This document shows, piece by piece, positions 32,835-44,600 of a stretch of 64,000 bases of DNA; within the stretch, counting starts at the first letter, position 1; each line of letters begins with the position of its first letter. The notes under the pieces are model-generated. The model searched no databases. It was not told where the DNA came from and was given only the letters and a program-made list of their open reading frames with translations. The translations under genes were made by a program, and so were the position numbers. This DNA comes from Zygnema circumcarinatum (lineage: Eukaryota > Streptophyta > Zygnematophyceae > Zygnematales > Zygnemataceae), in assembly GCA_037447605.1 (NCBI GenBank), contig CM074804.1:5794162-5858161 (forward strand), in the 5' to 3' direction.

Positions 32835-35800
32835 ATGGGGAAGCGGAAGGGAGAAGTGAACGGCGAGGGAAGGAAAAGGAGCAAGGCGAGGGATGATGAT
32901 CCTGCGGCTTCAGAGAATACAGACGACGAGGGACCCTTCGTCGCAGGAGAGGATGATGCAGAGGAAGGAAAGCCGGAGGATAGTGAGGAGGATTTGGAAA
33001 GGCAAGGAGTTGCAAAAAATGTGGTGGAGGGCGAGAATAGAAAGGAAGATGGAGTTGGAGAGGAGGATGAGGATGAGGATGAGGATGAGGATGAGGATGA
33101 GGATGAGGATGAGGATGAGGATGAGGATGAGGATGAGGATGACGTTGAAGATGAAGAAGATAATGAAATAGGTGAGGAGGATAGCAGTGATGATGAAGTC
33201 GATAGTGAGGACGAAGAAGACGAGGACGAGGAGGATGATGAGGATGAGGAAGATGGTGCGGTTGGGCAGGTGATAAATCATATCCCGTCGCAAAGAGTTG
33301 GGTGACGGAAGGGAAGCTGTAATGAAGCTTTGTATGACTTGCAGAAACGTTTTGCTGAATCAGGGCCAGCCGTAAATAAAGTTCTTATTTTGTACATGTG
33401 GGGAAGATAAATTAGGTGTCTTGTTTAAACTAGCGTAGGCTGGAAGCTACTCTTGTTATAGTGAACAGAAGTGCATAAAGTGGCGTTCGCAAATCCTTAA
33501 CAATTGATATTTTGCTTTGAAGAGTGAAATCACGGGCTCAGCAGAGAGTTTTTTTTTGCATCCAATGATGTTCCAATAGATGGGAGCTAGAGATGTTTTA
33601 GTATTTAAGTTGGTGAATTTACAAGCAACGTCTGAGGTCACCAGGTTCTTGTTTTGAACCTCCTGACTTCAGATCAAGCGCTTGTAGCAACCTGTGTACT
33701 TGAGATAATCAGACGAACTAACTTGAATAAACGGTAAAAAGTCGAAATGCGTTATTCATGTACAGAGAGGAACCAGTCTCCTCAAAGTTTTTAGAGCAAT
33801 ACAATGTCAGCAATCGTTCTCAGAATCTTCTGTTCGAGGAGAGACTTGAAACAAATGGAAATAAAATAAAGGTCAGGCGTCAATTGTCATAATGTGACTA
33901 CTCAGATTTCTTTATCAAATGAATGGCTATTAATATGTTTAAGGAGGTGGCCTGAGATTTTGATCATAAGAGATAAATTGACTATGGAAGACAAGGAATG
34001 AGAGAGCCCGTTTGTGAAGTCCCCTATGAAGTCAAGGTGAATCGATAGCGGGTGGGTATGAACTTTTTCCAACTTTTTCAATTTTGAAACGCGCATAAGG
34101 AAAAGTAATTCCCCGTTCTTGCTTCCATCCCGCTTACAATCAATGTCCAAATCGACATTTGTTGGACAGTAAACAGTGTTTTTGACTGACTGTTTTTGGC
34201 CCTCACTCTTGACAGGAAATCATCAATGTGGACTTTGAGTTCTTTGATCCCAAACCTGTTGATTTCCACGGCCTTAAGTGTCTGCTACGGACGTACCTCG
34301 ATGATACAGCCTGGAATTCGGGTGATTTAGTGAACGCAATCATTTCACAAAAGACGGTTGGCACAGTGGTTAAGATAGAAGAAGACGAAACCCCAATTGG
34401 CCTCATCACTTGCCTGAATCTGCACAGATATAAGGTGGGATATGAACAGTTCCCAGTTTTGCTCGTCCGTGGCTGAGACTACGCGCAGGTGCATGGCAAA
34501 GGCATAATTGGCATAGGTAGGCAGGGGTGCTAATGTGGAGACTTAATGCAAGGCACAATCACAAAAAGATGAAGCAGGGTCACAAGGTTACAAGAAATAG
34601 CTTGCGATGGAGTTAAAGCTCTCAAGCGTGCTTTCTTCCAAAGGAATTGCGTTTTTTTGGGGAAATTTGGACGCTGCAGGACAGAGCATTTATTGCAGAC
34701 GTGAAGAAGTTTATACGCAGTAAAGCCCACGGACGACCGGAGGAAGATAAATTGGAGAGTCTGCTTGCACCCGGGATGCACAGAGTGGGGCTCATTGTTA
34801 GCGAGCGTTTGGTAAACATTCCCTTTGAACTTTCAGGACCTCTCCATCAAGCACTCTTTGATGAAATTCGGCGGGCTACTGAGGATGAGGTGAGCCTCGT
34901 GCAGGAAATGAGGGATGGCGATGCAAGACGAAGTCTTTTGGCAAATTTCGAATCTCTAAGTGCATAGCTGTCAGCATTAACCAAACAAAGCCTGACTTAA
35001 ACACTTTATGTGAAACACTACGTTTGTAATCATCCACACAGATAGATCGGAAACATGTAGACATCTGGGTGCAGGTTTCGGAAAGGAATTGGGGGGGAGG
35101 GGGAAGCATTCAAGTTGTGTTCGCTGATTGAAGGACTGCCTGCCTGTCTTACCACGATTTCCTTGTGTGGAATGAAAAGACACATTCAATCATTTTAGCT
35201 ATAGTTTGACTCGCAGGTTAACTCAGAGCTCGCAGCTGGTTTACTAATGAGATGTTATTTGTTGTCGGACACAAAGCAAGTGATTTCTTTTGGGGTGTGT
35301 CTGGGACTAAATGATTCCCGCAGCCAACCAATGCTCTGAAGAAATCGTTTGAGTTTGAGCAGTACCTGCTACTCACCAGAGTGTATCAGGATCATCGTGG
35401 CAGGTCTAAGAAGGTGAGCTTCTTCCACAGGAGTTGTATGCTAGCAGGAGTTCAGAGGTGCCTTTGTTGCTTGGTTGAGAAGGAGACGTTTTACCTTCCC
35501 TCCTTCATGGACCGTTCTTTGTCAATTTGTACTGAAGTGATTGTAATGAATGTGCACTGCATCCATGATGTCGAGTATGGTCTGTTGTAGCTAGGGAGGA
35601 AAGGTTGTGTGGAGTTTGGATTGCCGATCTTTTCAACATTGCACGCTGGGCCTATCTCATATGTTTGGAAGACATTTTGATTTGATGGGAAGAGGGTTAC
35701 AGGAGCGTAAATCTGGAGATAAAGAGGGTGGCGAGATTATCTACATAAAGCCAGAAGATGAAGTGTTCCATCAGGTGGTCCACTGACCTAATTGGCATCA

Positions 35801-36711
35801 ATTTACTTCTGTATCTGCATGAATATCTTCCTGTACTTCCCTGTCAGGGTTAACAAGTGAAACGCAGTCAAAATCCGGCAATAGAATCTTCACAGTTTCC
35901 TTAAAATTTTGTTCAGAAACATAGGACTCCCTTGACCAGTATAGTGATGCAATGGGTGACGTGGATTACTCGCATTTTGTTTTGGATCCATTTGTCTGGT
36001 CCTCGTGACATCAATTGGCTTTCAATTGAAAGAAGGCAGAACTGCTTCGCTCGCAGAACTGCTTCGTTCGCAGAACTGGACTTCAATGGGGAACCAAACA
36101 ACGCTAAACGCATTTTTTTTTTTCCCTGTAGTTTTGCATTTTTTTCAAGCTGACATTGGTGGATGCTGGGTTTGGCGTCCTCAGCTTTCATCGTGGGCAT
36201 TCCTGTTTCCAGTGACTTCAGAAGCGCAAGCCACCCATCAGGTAGCAAGGCAAAGGCATCCCCACCTATTAAAGTGTTGTCTCATTCTCAGTACAGCGTG
36301 TCATAGGCACCTTTTTGCATAGTAATTTCTATTTCGCCAATATAACTTTTCCTGAAGCCATTTGGGAGGGCTTAAAGGTCTGACCTTACCGGCTCCTTCT
36401 TGCGTTGGAGCTTAGTCGTGGTCGGCCGCTTGAATTGGCAACCTCTACCACCTTAGGGTCCTGCCCCTGCTGCCTTCTGACACGCTCGTTTCTTTATCCT
36501 GTTCATGTGTTTGTTTGTGGTCATTCTCCGTTTAAAAAACAAAGGAAGAAGCCCCCTAGGACTGGCAGCGGGTCTGACAGACAGAATGGAGCACTGTGGG
36601 TGGGAGCAGGTGAAGGGGCTGCGGCAACGCCGCCTGATCATGTCTTTGGATGCCAAAAAAATACCCGCCTTTAGAAGCCGATTGAAGCGGCTCATAGAAG
36701 AGGGAGTTTAG
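32835..36711 (+). CDS. BCCIP: BCCIP homologue (Bcp1 type)
   Basis: Nuclear protein; yeast Bcp1 is a chaperone and export factor for ribosomal protein Rpl23, and animal BCCIP binds BRCA2 and p21. Seven exons: 32835-33269, 34216-34434, 34680-34889, 35324-35413, 35703-35774, 36185-36241, 36610-36711; every junction keeps phase, 394 residues. The first exon is a lysine-rich start (MGKRKGEVNG) followed by about 90 mostly acidic residues, partly from a GATGAG microsatellite. The conserved fold follows: VDFEFFDPKPVDFHGLK, TVGTVVKIEEDE, VGLIVSERLVNIPFEL, ALFDEIRRATEDE, FEFEQYLLLTRVYQ, GEIIYIKPEDEVFHQ, LSSWAFLFPVTSE, SLDAKKIPAFRSRLKRL. The acidic tract is longer than I expect and may vary in length among strains. 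Confidence 0.93.
33063..33141 (+). repeat. (GATGAG)n coding microsatellite
   Basis: About 13 hexamer units encoding alternating Asp and Glu inside BCCIP exon 1. Confidence 0.95.
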
Positions 36712-37206
36712 TGCGTTCAGGTCAGTTTTGAAAGGCATTTCGTATTCTTTCTGAATGAGTGAATCGGTTTGGCGCCCACAAGCATGGCACGGAATATGTC
36801 TGTCGCCCAGCGGAGGGAGCGCTTTTAAAGGCAGACCCATGCAGTATTCAGTTATATTCTTGAAAGGTGCACTCCTTATTTAGACTGAATGCACATGGGC
36901 TGAATTTGACGATTTGTGATCCTCGCTCCTCACTCCAGTGAACGACCTTTCTTTGTAAGAACCTACGTTCCCCTTGGAAATGAAGGGGAACAGAAAGAAT
37001 TCTGCCTAAGCCACGATCTGAAGCCTGCTTCAAGCCAAGGCATGCCACCAAAAATGAATACCCAACTGATCACCATTTGGGTGTGCAATTGCTACTTATC
37101 CATCGAGAAATGATTGGAAAGGAACGACACTACCAACACATTTGAACGTACTCCGGGCTCTGAAGACTGATCCTCGATTCATAGCCGTGCACTTTGAGCT
37201 CCATAT
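36712..37206. other. Convergent spacer, BCCIP / RRM-type gene
   Basis: 495 bp with no exon or repeat recognised; the 3' ends of both genes lie here. Confidence 0.6.
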
Positions 37207-40200
37207 TCACATAAGCTCAAAAACTTCCTTCATGTCCGCTATGTCCAGCTGCAGCCTCTCAAGTGCCAGTTCAATGTTTCGCAACTTGGCCTGTGCCACC
37301 TTCTTTCCCACGGCGTTTGCCCCTGTGAACTCCTGGAGCTGCAAATGGAAGGCCGGCTTCAGACGATATGAAAGTGCGGCGATCCATCCACGGTGCTTGT
37401 TGAACCTGGGCATGCACACATTCCTCATCCCCTTTCAGTTCGCAAGCCGGTGAATGCCTGTCAGGCTAATGGATTATCGATCAAATTTCTCAGTCAGCGG
37501 AGCACTCGCATGTAACTGTCTTACTTTATCACGTTGACCATACACTCCTAAAAAGCAAAGCCTACTTACTAGGATAGGTACTTTGTGACCAGTTCCTCGT
37601 GGTTCACCCATGATGATTTTGTCCATGTACATTTGATGGCATCGCCATCGTGATATCAATGGCACACCTTTTCTATTTACTCAACTAGGACTGAAAATGT
37701 CGACCATAGCTGTCACGAAAATAACAAGAATCTGATGCAGACACACAGTCTTTCAAAGATGTTGCTTACGTGGGAAGCAAACTCAGCACCACCTGCTGTC
37801 CTGAAAAAGGCAACCAATGTACGAGGAAAACTGGCAAGGTTGGTTAATAGCTTCTACTCACTTTTCCACAGCCGCATTCGCCAACACGGCCGGTCCAAAG
37901 TGCAGTTCCCAGCAGTGCTTGCTTCTCCTTTCCAACGATATCAGGGGACCAATGCTGTAGCACAAGGCACGGATCTCATTCTCATTCGCCACACTCCGGT
38001 CTTCTCTATAAAGTCGCACCACAACCAGGTTATGGGATATGCCAGACGCACGAAATATAGGAACAGGCTCAAATCCTCGTACATATAAAGAGCCGAGGCG
38101 AAGAGCGCGATCGCAGATTTCCTGAGACTGTTTAAGGTCAGGCAGAATCGAATGGAAGTCAGTTGCAATATAAACGAACAAACAAACAGCTGAAGACAAA
38201 GAAGTTATACAGTCGCATGTCAGCATAAATAAATTCTAGAGTCGGTGGTTTTGATGATGAAAATAACATCATCACACTTACCTTCTGCCATAGCTAACAT
38301 ATGATATGCATTCGGAGAAGGAAAGCTTTAGAACAACCATAAATTTGATGATTAGGTTACAAGCTCAACGGGCATTAAAACAAGGGTGTCACAATGGCTT
38401 CCATAAACTCGCTTAGTAAGCCTCCACATCTCAATCAAACTGTACTTTGGAAAAAGTAAAACGTGCATTTACCTCAAAGAATGCGGTAACCCGTGAAAAA
38501 TCACGATCCTCGACCACTTGCCAAAGTAAAATCTGCCCACAACTTTGAAGCTTGTTCTTCACGTACGGCACAGCGACTATTGGCACGCCCTCCAAAACAA
38601 CACCTGGACCGATGATCTCCGAGTCTTCGACCTTAGCAAATGCATCCAGGCCTACTTCCCTTCTCCAGCGCCTGCTTGCTGATGCGTCACTTTCCATGTG
38701 CCTTTGAGCCTTTGTGCCTTCTTGTTGGAGAGACTCTGGTTTAAACGGAGACTGATACTCCTGCCTGTTCCGGAAAGCAACTTCGGGTTTCAGCTTGGAA
38801 GGAACAACACCACCATAGAGGAACTTCTTCTTCTCCCTTTCAGGATCTGCTTTAAGCGCCCTTCCTTGTAGTCTGAGGCCACTGGAAACATGCTTCATGC
38901 AAGCAAGTGCACCTCCCACGTCCTGAAGAGAGTGACACAAACGTGTTGGTAAATTGCAGAGACAGCCAGGTTCCACTGCAAGAGTTCAAAAAAGCAGCAT
39001 ATTAGGCATGTGCAGCAGATCCGTGGCATTTCTTTTTCCTTTTTGTCAGTGCATGAATATTTTACAGGGTCCTCTCACTTTTCAGGGTCGTCAGCGGAGG
39101 GAACCATTCTGCTTTGTTCACCATCAGCTAACAAATGTAAAAGCTGGCTATCATACCTTGAAGTAAACTGTGCCACTGACACCTGGGCGCCCCGCCATAG
39201 GTCGGTGCGCAATAGCAGCAACAACCTCTCCACAATCTTGAAATGCATGGAATAGCTCCTTATGTCCGTAGAAATTCGGGAGATTCGTGATATCAACGCC
39301 ATAAGCATCAGAAACATCCGTCCTTGAACTTTCCTGACAAGTCTTAGGAGTCGCGTCGGGTAGACTGCTGCTTGACTGGCTCACTTCTGGCTTTCCCTGG
39401 TTCTTCCCTTTAATCAGTTTCGGTGCCGACCGTGCAGGCATGCTGTCTGCTGGAAAGTCCAAAGCCGCAATTTCAGGATCTCCTTCCAACTGCTGCACTC
39501 CTGTAGAGCTCATCGACACACTTGAGGAATTGGGTAGATTATTGTCAGGAAGTGCGGACAAGTTTCGCTCAACATCAGACGTTAGAATCTCACTCATGCT
39601 CACGACCCCCATAACTGGTTTTTCCTCTCCTTCATCTTCACAAGTAACCATACCTATGCCCGGATAGGCAACATCTTCCGAGCTCACTTTCAACATATTT
39701 AGCGCGCTTGAATCGGCATTTACACTTGACAGATCGGACAGCCCAATAGGAGAATGATCATTTTCCGGCAACACATCAAGTGCTGATACCTGCACTGTGC
39801 TTCGCATCTGTATTGGCTGTCCATCATCCAGCAAATTGGAATCACTGACTGTACTAACGTCAATAGGTAGTACATCCACGTTTGACCCAGCGACATCCTG
39901 ATCCCGTTCTCCTGCACTCTTGTTCTGACTGCTCAAAATGAGTTCATTTTCATTCCCTGTTTTCACTTGGAATGCCTTTTTGAGTCCTCGATTGGTTTCC
40001 CCAATCATCTGACCATCAGTGTCCGGACTGTTTCTCGTAGTTCCTGCCTGAGATGATACTTTTGCCTCATTAGCAGCGGCTTCCTGAAGTAACTGTATCC
40101 CTTCCAGATTTATTGCTGCCAACATTGATCCTGGGGACTTCTGCGCCAATTCCTCTCTTTTCAGCGCTAACTCGGCGAGAAGATTCTTCCACGTGCCCCA

Positions 40201-41212
40201 GGAACCACCAACCTCCCTCCTCACTCGTCCCGGCGTTGGTAAATGTCCATCCTCTATAACGTGCCTGGAAAACAATCGAGATGAAGCATCATGAACACAG
40301 TACGCTCCTTCTCTCATCCATCCGTTCTGAACCGCTGCAAAGTCTCAGAAGCACCGTAGCTGAAAGATGTTCTCATAAAAGGACAAACGTATGAGGCCTT
40401 CGATTCATTCTGAGCTACAACCGCATGCAAACCTTGAAATAATTATTGGAAAGTTCAAAATCTTCATGGAATCTGAAGAAGACGAACACGATGTTGTTTG
40501 CGACAGGCAGAGGATTAGAACTCTCTCGTTCTGATCATGCCAGCACTTTTACATAGCAGCTCACCTTCGAATAAAGTCCAGTGCTTGATGATGACGCTCG
40601 TTTTGTACTCGAACATCAGACGAGCCATTATGCTGACCCTCCTCCAATTCAGATGCGAAACCATCACGAATTGCTATGACTTTTTCACGATTGTCAGCAC
40701 CTACAGTGGAAATTTGCGGCATGCCCCGTGTCGACTTTACTGCCGAATTCGCCATTTCGGATGCCTCAGCAGAGCAAGCAGACGAAGTGCATGTTTTCAA
40801 GAATTCAAGGGCTTGCAGGATAAGGCGCGCTGCAAGATGAACAAGTACAACAGAAATGTTTTCCAACCCAACACAAGCCATGAGATGAATTCATGCCAAG
40901 TCTACGAGAAGAATTAGACAGAGGACTCGAAGGTCGAAAAATACGGGTAATTAGCCCATGTACATGAGCAGTTTGCTTCCTTCCACACTTGTCCAGACGC
41001 ACGACCATTCCAGCAACTCAGAAAATGAGCAGCTGATGGAGGAAGAAGCTACAGAGCCTTATTCTGCTGAAATGCAATTCAATGGTTGATTCACACTTAC
41101 ATCCTGTTGCAGCCTGGTCGTAAAACCCTGCCTTTAGCAGCGTCCGTGGGGGAAGAAAGAATCCCTTGGGATAGCCACGCACAATACAAAAGTTTCTTGT
41201 TACTCTAGCCAT
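37207..41212 (-). CDS. RRM-type RNA-binding protein, family not recognised
   Basis: Seven exons: 41101-41212, 40565-40829, 39157-40264, 38473-38922, 37862-38121, 37770-37800, 37207-37338; all phases close, 785 residues. The first exon (MARVTRNFCIVRGYPKGF...) could be an organelle leader. HLPTPGRVRREVGGSWGTWK begins the large exon, followed by about 280 polar residues. An RRM-like domain spans the next junction: YGVDITNLPNFYGHKELFHA, then GEVVAAIAHRP, GVSGTVYFK, and GALACMKHVSSGLRLQGRAL. A second beta-alpha-beta unit may run from IFRASGISHNLVVVRLYRED to AAVEKTAGGAEFASH. A coiled segment (AQAKLRNIELALERLQLDIA) ends the protein. Role and partner are unknown; RNA binding is inferred from the RRM-like pattern only. 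Confidence 0.75.
37578..37691 (+). repeat. Dispersed palindromic repeat, copy 5 (longest)
   Basis: CTTTGTGACCAGTTCCTCGT, GGTTCACCCATGATGATTTT, GTCCATGTACATTTGATGG, perfect core GATGGCATCGCCATC, GTGATATCAATGGCA and TTCTATTTACTCAACTAGGA. It lies in an intron of the RRM-type gene, on the strand opposite to it. Confidence 0.85.
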
Positions 41213-41636
41213 AGATTCCTATCTCAACTCTATTGTGCCAATCCTTCTCGCATCCCTATCCAACGCAAATTCTTGCAATTCAGAGTCTATACCCGCGTTC
41301 CTTCCTCCCGCTGTCTACGTACGCCAATGTCCTCATTTCCATACCCTCTCTCTCTCTCTCTCCCAACTTTGCCTCACAGGTCGCCACTGATGCTGTAACT
41401 AGACCGTCAGCCATGGCTGGGAGGCAGCCTCCCGGGGATTTATCCACCCCCCTGCACTGCGCACCCTTGGCGCCTCAACGCCGCACGCTTCCAGAAGCAT
41501 CATATTCGGACGGCCTGTGAAAATATGAGGGCTCGCCAGCCACGTGGGCCCATATTTCCACGGCCTCGTCCTTGCAGGGAACGGCAGGGAGGGATGAGAG
41601 GTGCGGGGGGGGGAGGCAGGGTGGGGAGCAGGGGCA
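41213..41636. promoter_or_regulatory. Divergent promoter region, RRM-type gene / nucleotidylyltransferase
   Basis: 424 bp between start codons. It has a (CT)n tract at about 41345-41360 and a GCCACGTGGGCCCAT box near 41537. Confidence 0.5.
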
Positions 41637-44600
41637 ATGGAGAGCGGCCTGCGGGCATTAGTAGAAGCAATACATGCGTCGCCAACGCGCGCAGTGCTCA
41701 TCATTAGCGGGGGAGCATCTCAGGTGTGTAGTGCCGTGCCTGCCGTGGAGAGGGGGAGTGAGGGAGGAGAAAAGGCGGCGGGGAGGCAGACGAGAGAGAT
41801 GTGAGCAGAGCGAGAGAAGCGAATAAGCCAAGTAAGAAAGCTTCACTAAAGGAAATGCGCGATGGCAGAATTCGGGAAAATAGCAGCGGGGTAAGAGTAG
41901 AAGAAGGGTCGCTGTTGAGAGAGACGAGAGACCCTCAGGAGCGAGAGAGTCGAATGGAGTGAAGAGATATTCGGGAGAGAGTGAGACTGCAAAGCGAATC
42001 GTGATTGGTGGATAATGCTAGATTTTCTTTCCTTTGGTTGCTTGGGAGCAACTTAAATGATGCTTAAATGATTTTCCTGATATACTTGGCTCCTTTAAAT
42101 TGCAATTTTCTTGCTTGTGTTAAGAAGAATGAGTGTTATCTGGCGTCTACCCTTATCCCATTTTAACTGCATAATCACAAGCTCAAACAACAAGCGGAGT
42201 GCGTTTGAGGCAATTTCATAAGGGTAAAATGCACGCCAAGTGTTTCTTGAAGCATTAGGTGCATATAAGTGGCTTTTTAATAAGCTGATTGTGCAATGCC
42301 TGTATGCATGTCAGCTGGACATTTCGATCTGCAACTTCAAGTATATCTGAGTAATGTTTGGCCCTGATGCACCATTCCTCATGTCAACTGGCAGAGCACA
42401 CTTGACTGTTCGTTCATTCTTCTACTTTGATGCTATAGCCTCACACTATTTCCAGCGGATGCCCGGGCAAACTAGTTTTTACAGAAGGGTTGAATAAGTG
42501 GCGACTGACGCTGCTCCACAAGTAAAAAATAGAAGCTGCGAGGGTTGGTCGCAGGCTGTGGGCTGGTTACTATCTGTGCCTGGTGCTTCCAACACCGTGC
42601 TGGAAGTTACTGTGCCGTACTCTCGAAGGTCCATGATCCAAATCCTAGGACAGGTACTTCCAAGGACCCGAACTTATGGCCTTCCATTTAAACACGAGCG
42701 ACCTGCTAGCAGTATTGCACTTCAGCAAAAGCCTGTTTTTACTTCAACCATTATCTCTACCCTTTCTTTCCCTTTCTACATTTTCATTATTGTTTCTATT
42801 GCAATAACTCTAGTTTGAGGCATTTTTGCATACGAACTGTCTTTTGGGCTGTACCTCTTTTCTGAGGAAAAAATGGTATGGAGGGTGCAACCTTAAAATA
42901 ACGTGTTGTTATTGGTAGGAAAGCGGCTGTACTATGTTATCTGGTTTGTCTTTGTTTCCAGCGAGGACAGTAGGTTCTTGCTCCCAAAAAAATAAATGAG
43001 CTCTTTTGTCCATACGTGTTCCTATGGTTCGCATCGCGGGATTACTCCTTTGAACTCTCTCATTGATCTGCCACGGTTCGGCTCAGCACGCTTTACGATC
43101 GTAACTGTTTCGTTCTCACTGGAGTGTTGTGTGAGCTGGTGCAGAATCCATCGCAATTCGTTAGCCGCAGCACTGCGCATGCCATCGCCCTGGCTGCATA
43201 CAATAGGGCACTTCGTCTATCGCCTCCTGGTAAAGGGTAGCCTTTCCCGTGGCCTTTTTATTAACTAATGAGCTGACTACCGAACTCTTGGTCTCACCAT
43301 GCCTTGGTGAGGTGCGTTAGGGGCAAGTTCACTCCGGTGCCACGAGTTGGAAGCCCATCGTAGATGTTAAATTTCGTAGGGAATTCTTTGTTCTTGATTT
43401 TCTGTTTGAAATGTTTTCCTTCAAAAGTGTTTGTAGCTTTAAATAAGATGCGACTTGCTCTCTTTTTGTTTTCCCTTTCTTTTGCATCAAGGTTTCCTTC
43501 GTTAAAGGTTCGTCTTTGTTGAACGACCGACCATTTTCGCTTTAGCCATTTTCTCGTGGTCTATGCGCTTGTTTCTTTGCCTGCTGCAGGTCTGCCGGTT
43601 ATTGGAATCTCCTTCACGGGTGCTCTGGCTTCTGATTCACCCAAGAAAGGGGAACACAGGTCAGGCCCTCTTATGTTTGACAAAGTTTGCAATCTTTAGA
43701 AGGCAGCAGCTATTGTAACTTTAGAATTTTTTGTAATGTTAAAAATATCTATAGTGGCCAGCAAATGCGCATGGAGTTAACCCCTTTTTATGACGAGCTA
43801 GTGGTTCAGATCTTAGTCAGGAACTAAGGTATAAGGCCAATTGCCAATTGTCTACAACTGGCAGGAATTCTTCTCAGCTGAACGATGCGCTGATATTTCT
43901 GTTTGCTGATGTCAGCAAAGTTGAGGAAATCGACCGAGCCCTTTGTGCGATCCTTGCAGATGCTTTGTCACTACTCGCTCACAGGGCGCGCTCTGGGAGT
44001 ATTCTCTGACACTGCAGAAGGTGCAGTTCAGCTAATTCGATAAGCTATTAACTAAATGTTATGTATGACGTCTGGCACAGGCATTGAACGCAAATGGCAG
44101 TACTCAAGTTCGTCATGAGCTTGACACAGTTATCTTCACAATTTGATTGTTAATTTAAATCTCTAGTTGACATCATCAACTAGAGCTTAGAAGTTTTAAC
44201 TTCGCCGAATGCATGCAGGGCTTGAGAGATCGCTTCAGTGAAGATGCATTGAGCAGCCAGCTGCTACTTCAGGTTATGCCACTCCACTCTCCTAGTAGAA
44301 AGGGATTCCCGGCTTCATTGCTCTCTTACCAAAAATCTCTCAAATTGGCTTGATGTCTACTTCCTGGAGTCTACTTTCGTTTGACCTCAGCCTGATGCGT
44401 GCTTGGTGATTATTGCACAAGAACTACGCAGACCTGAAGTGATGCTGGGACTGCAGATGAGAAGGGGGATAAATTAGTATATGGCAATAATCTCTGTCAA
44501 CTACAAATAGTTGTGGCATTTGTGTTGATGTTCGTTGTTGTTGTGAAAAAGTTGAGTGTTTCTGCCTCTCTTGAATATTCCGTTGAGGCTTACGTCTACT

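Noticed and set aside
40930-41080. BIR-type zinc-binding domain at the start of the RRM-type protein (PPRTLLKAGFYDQ resembles BIR)
   Set aside because: The cysteine and histidine ligands do not follow in any phase-consistent exon.
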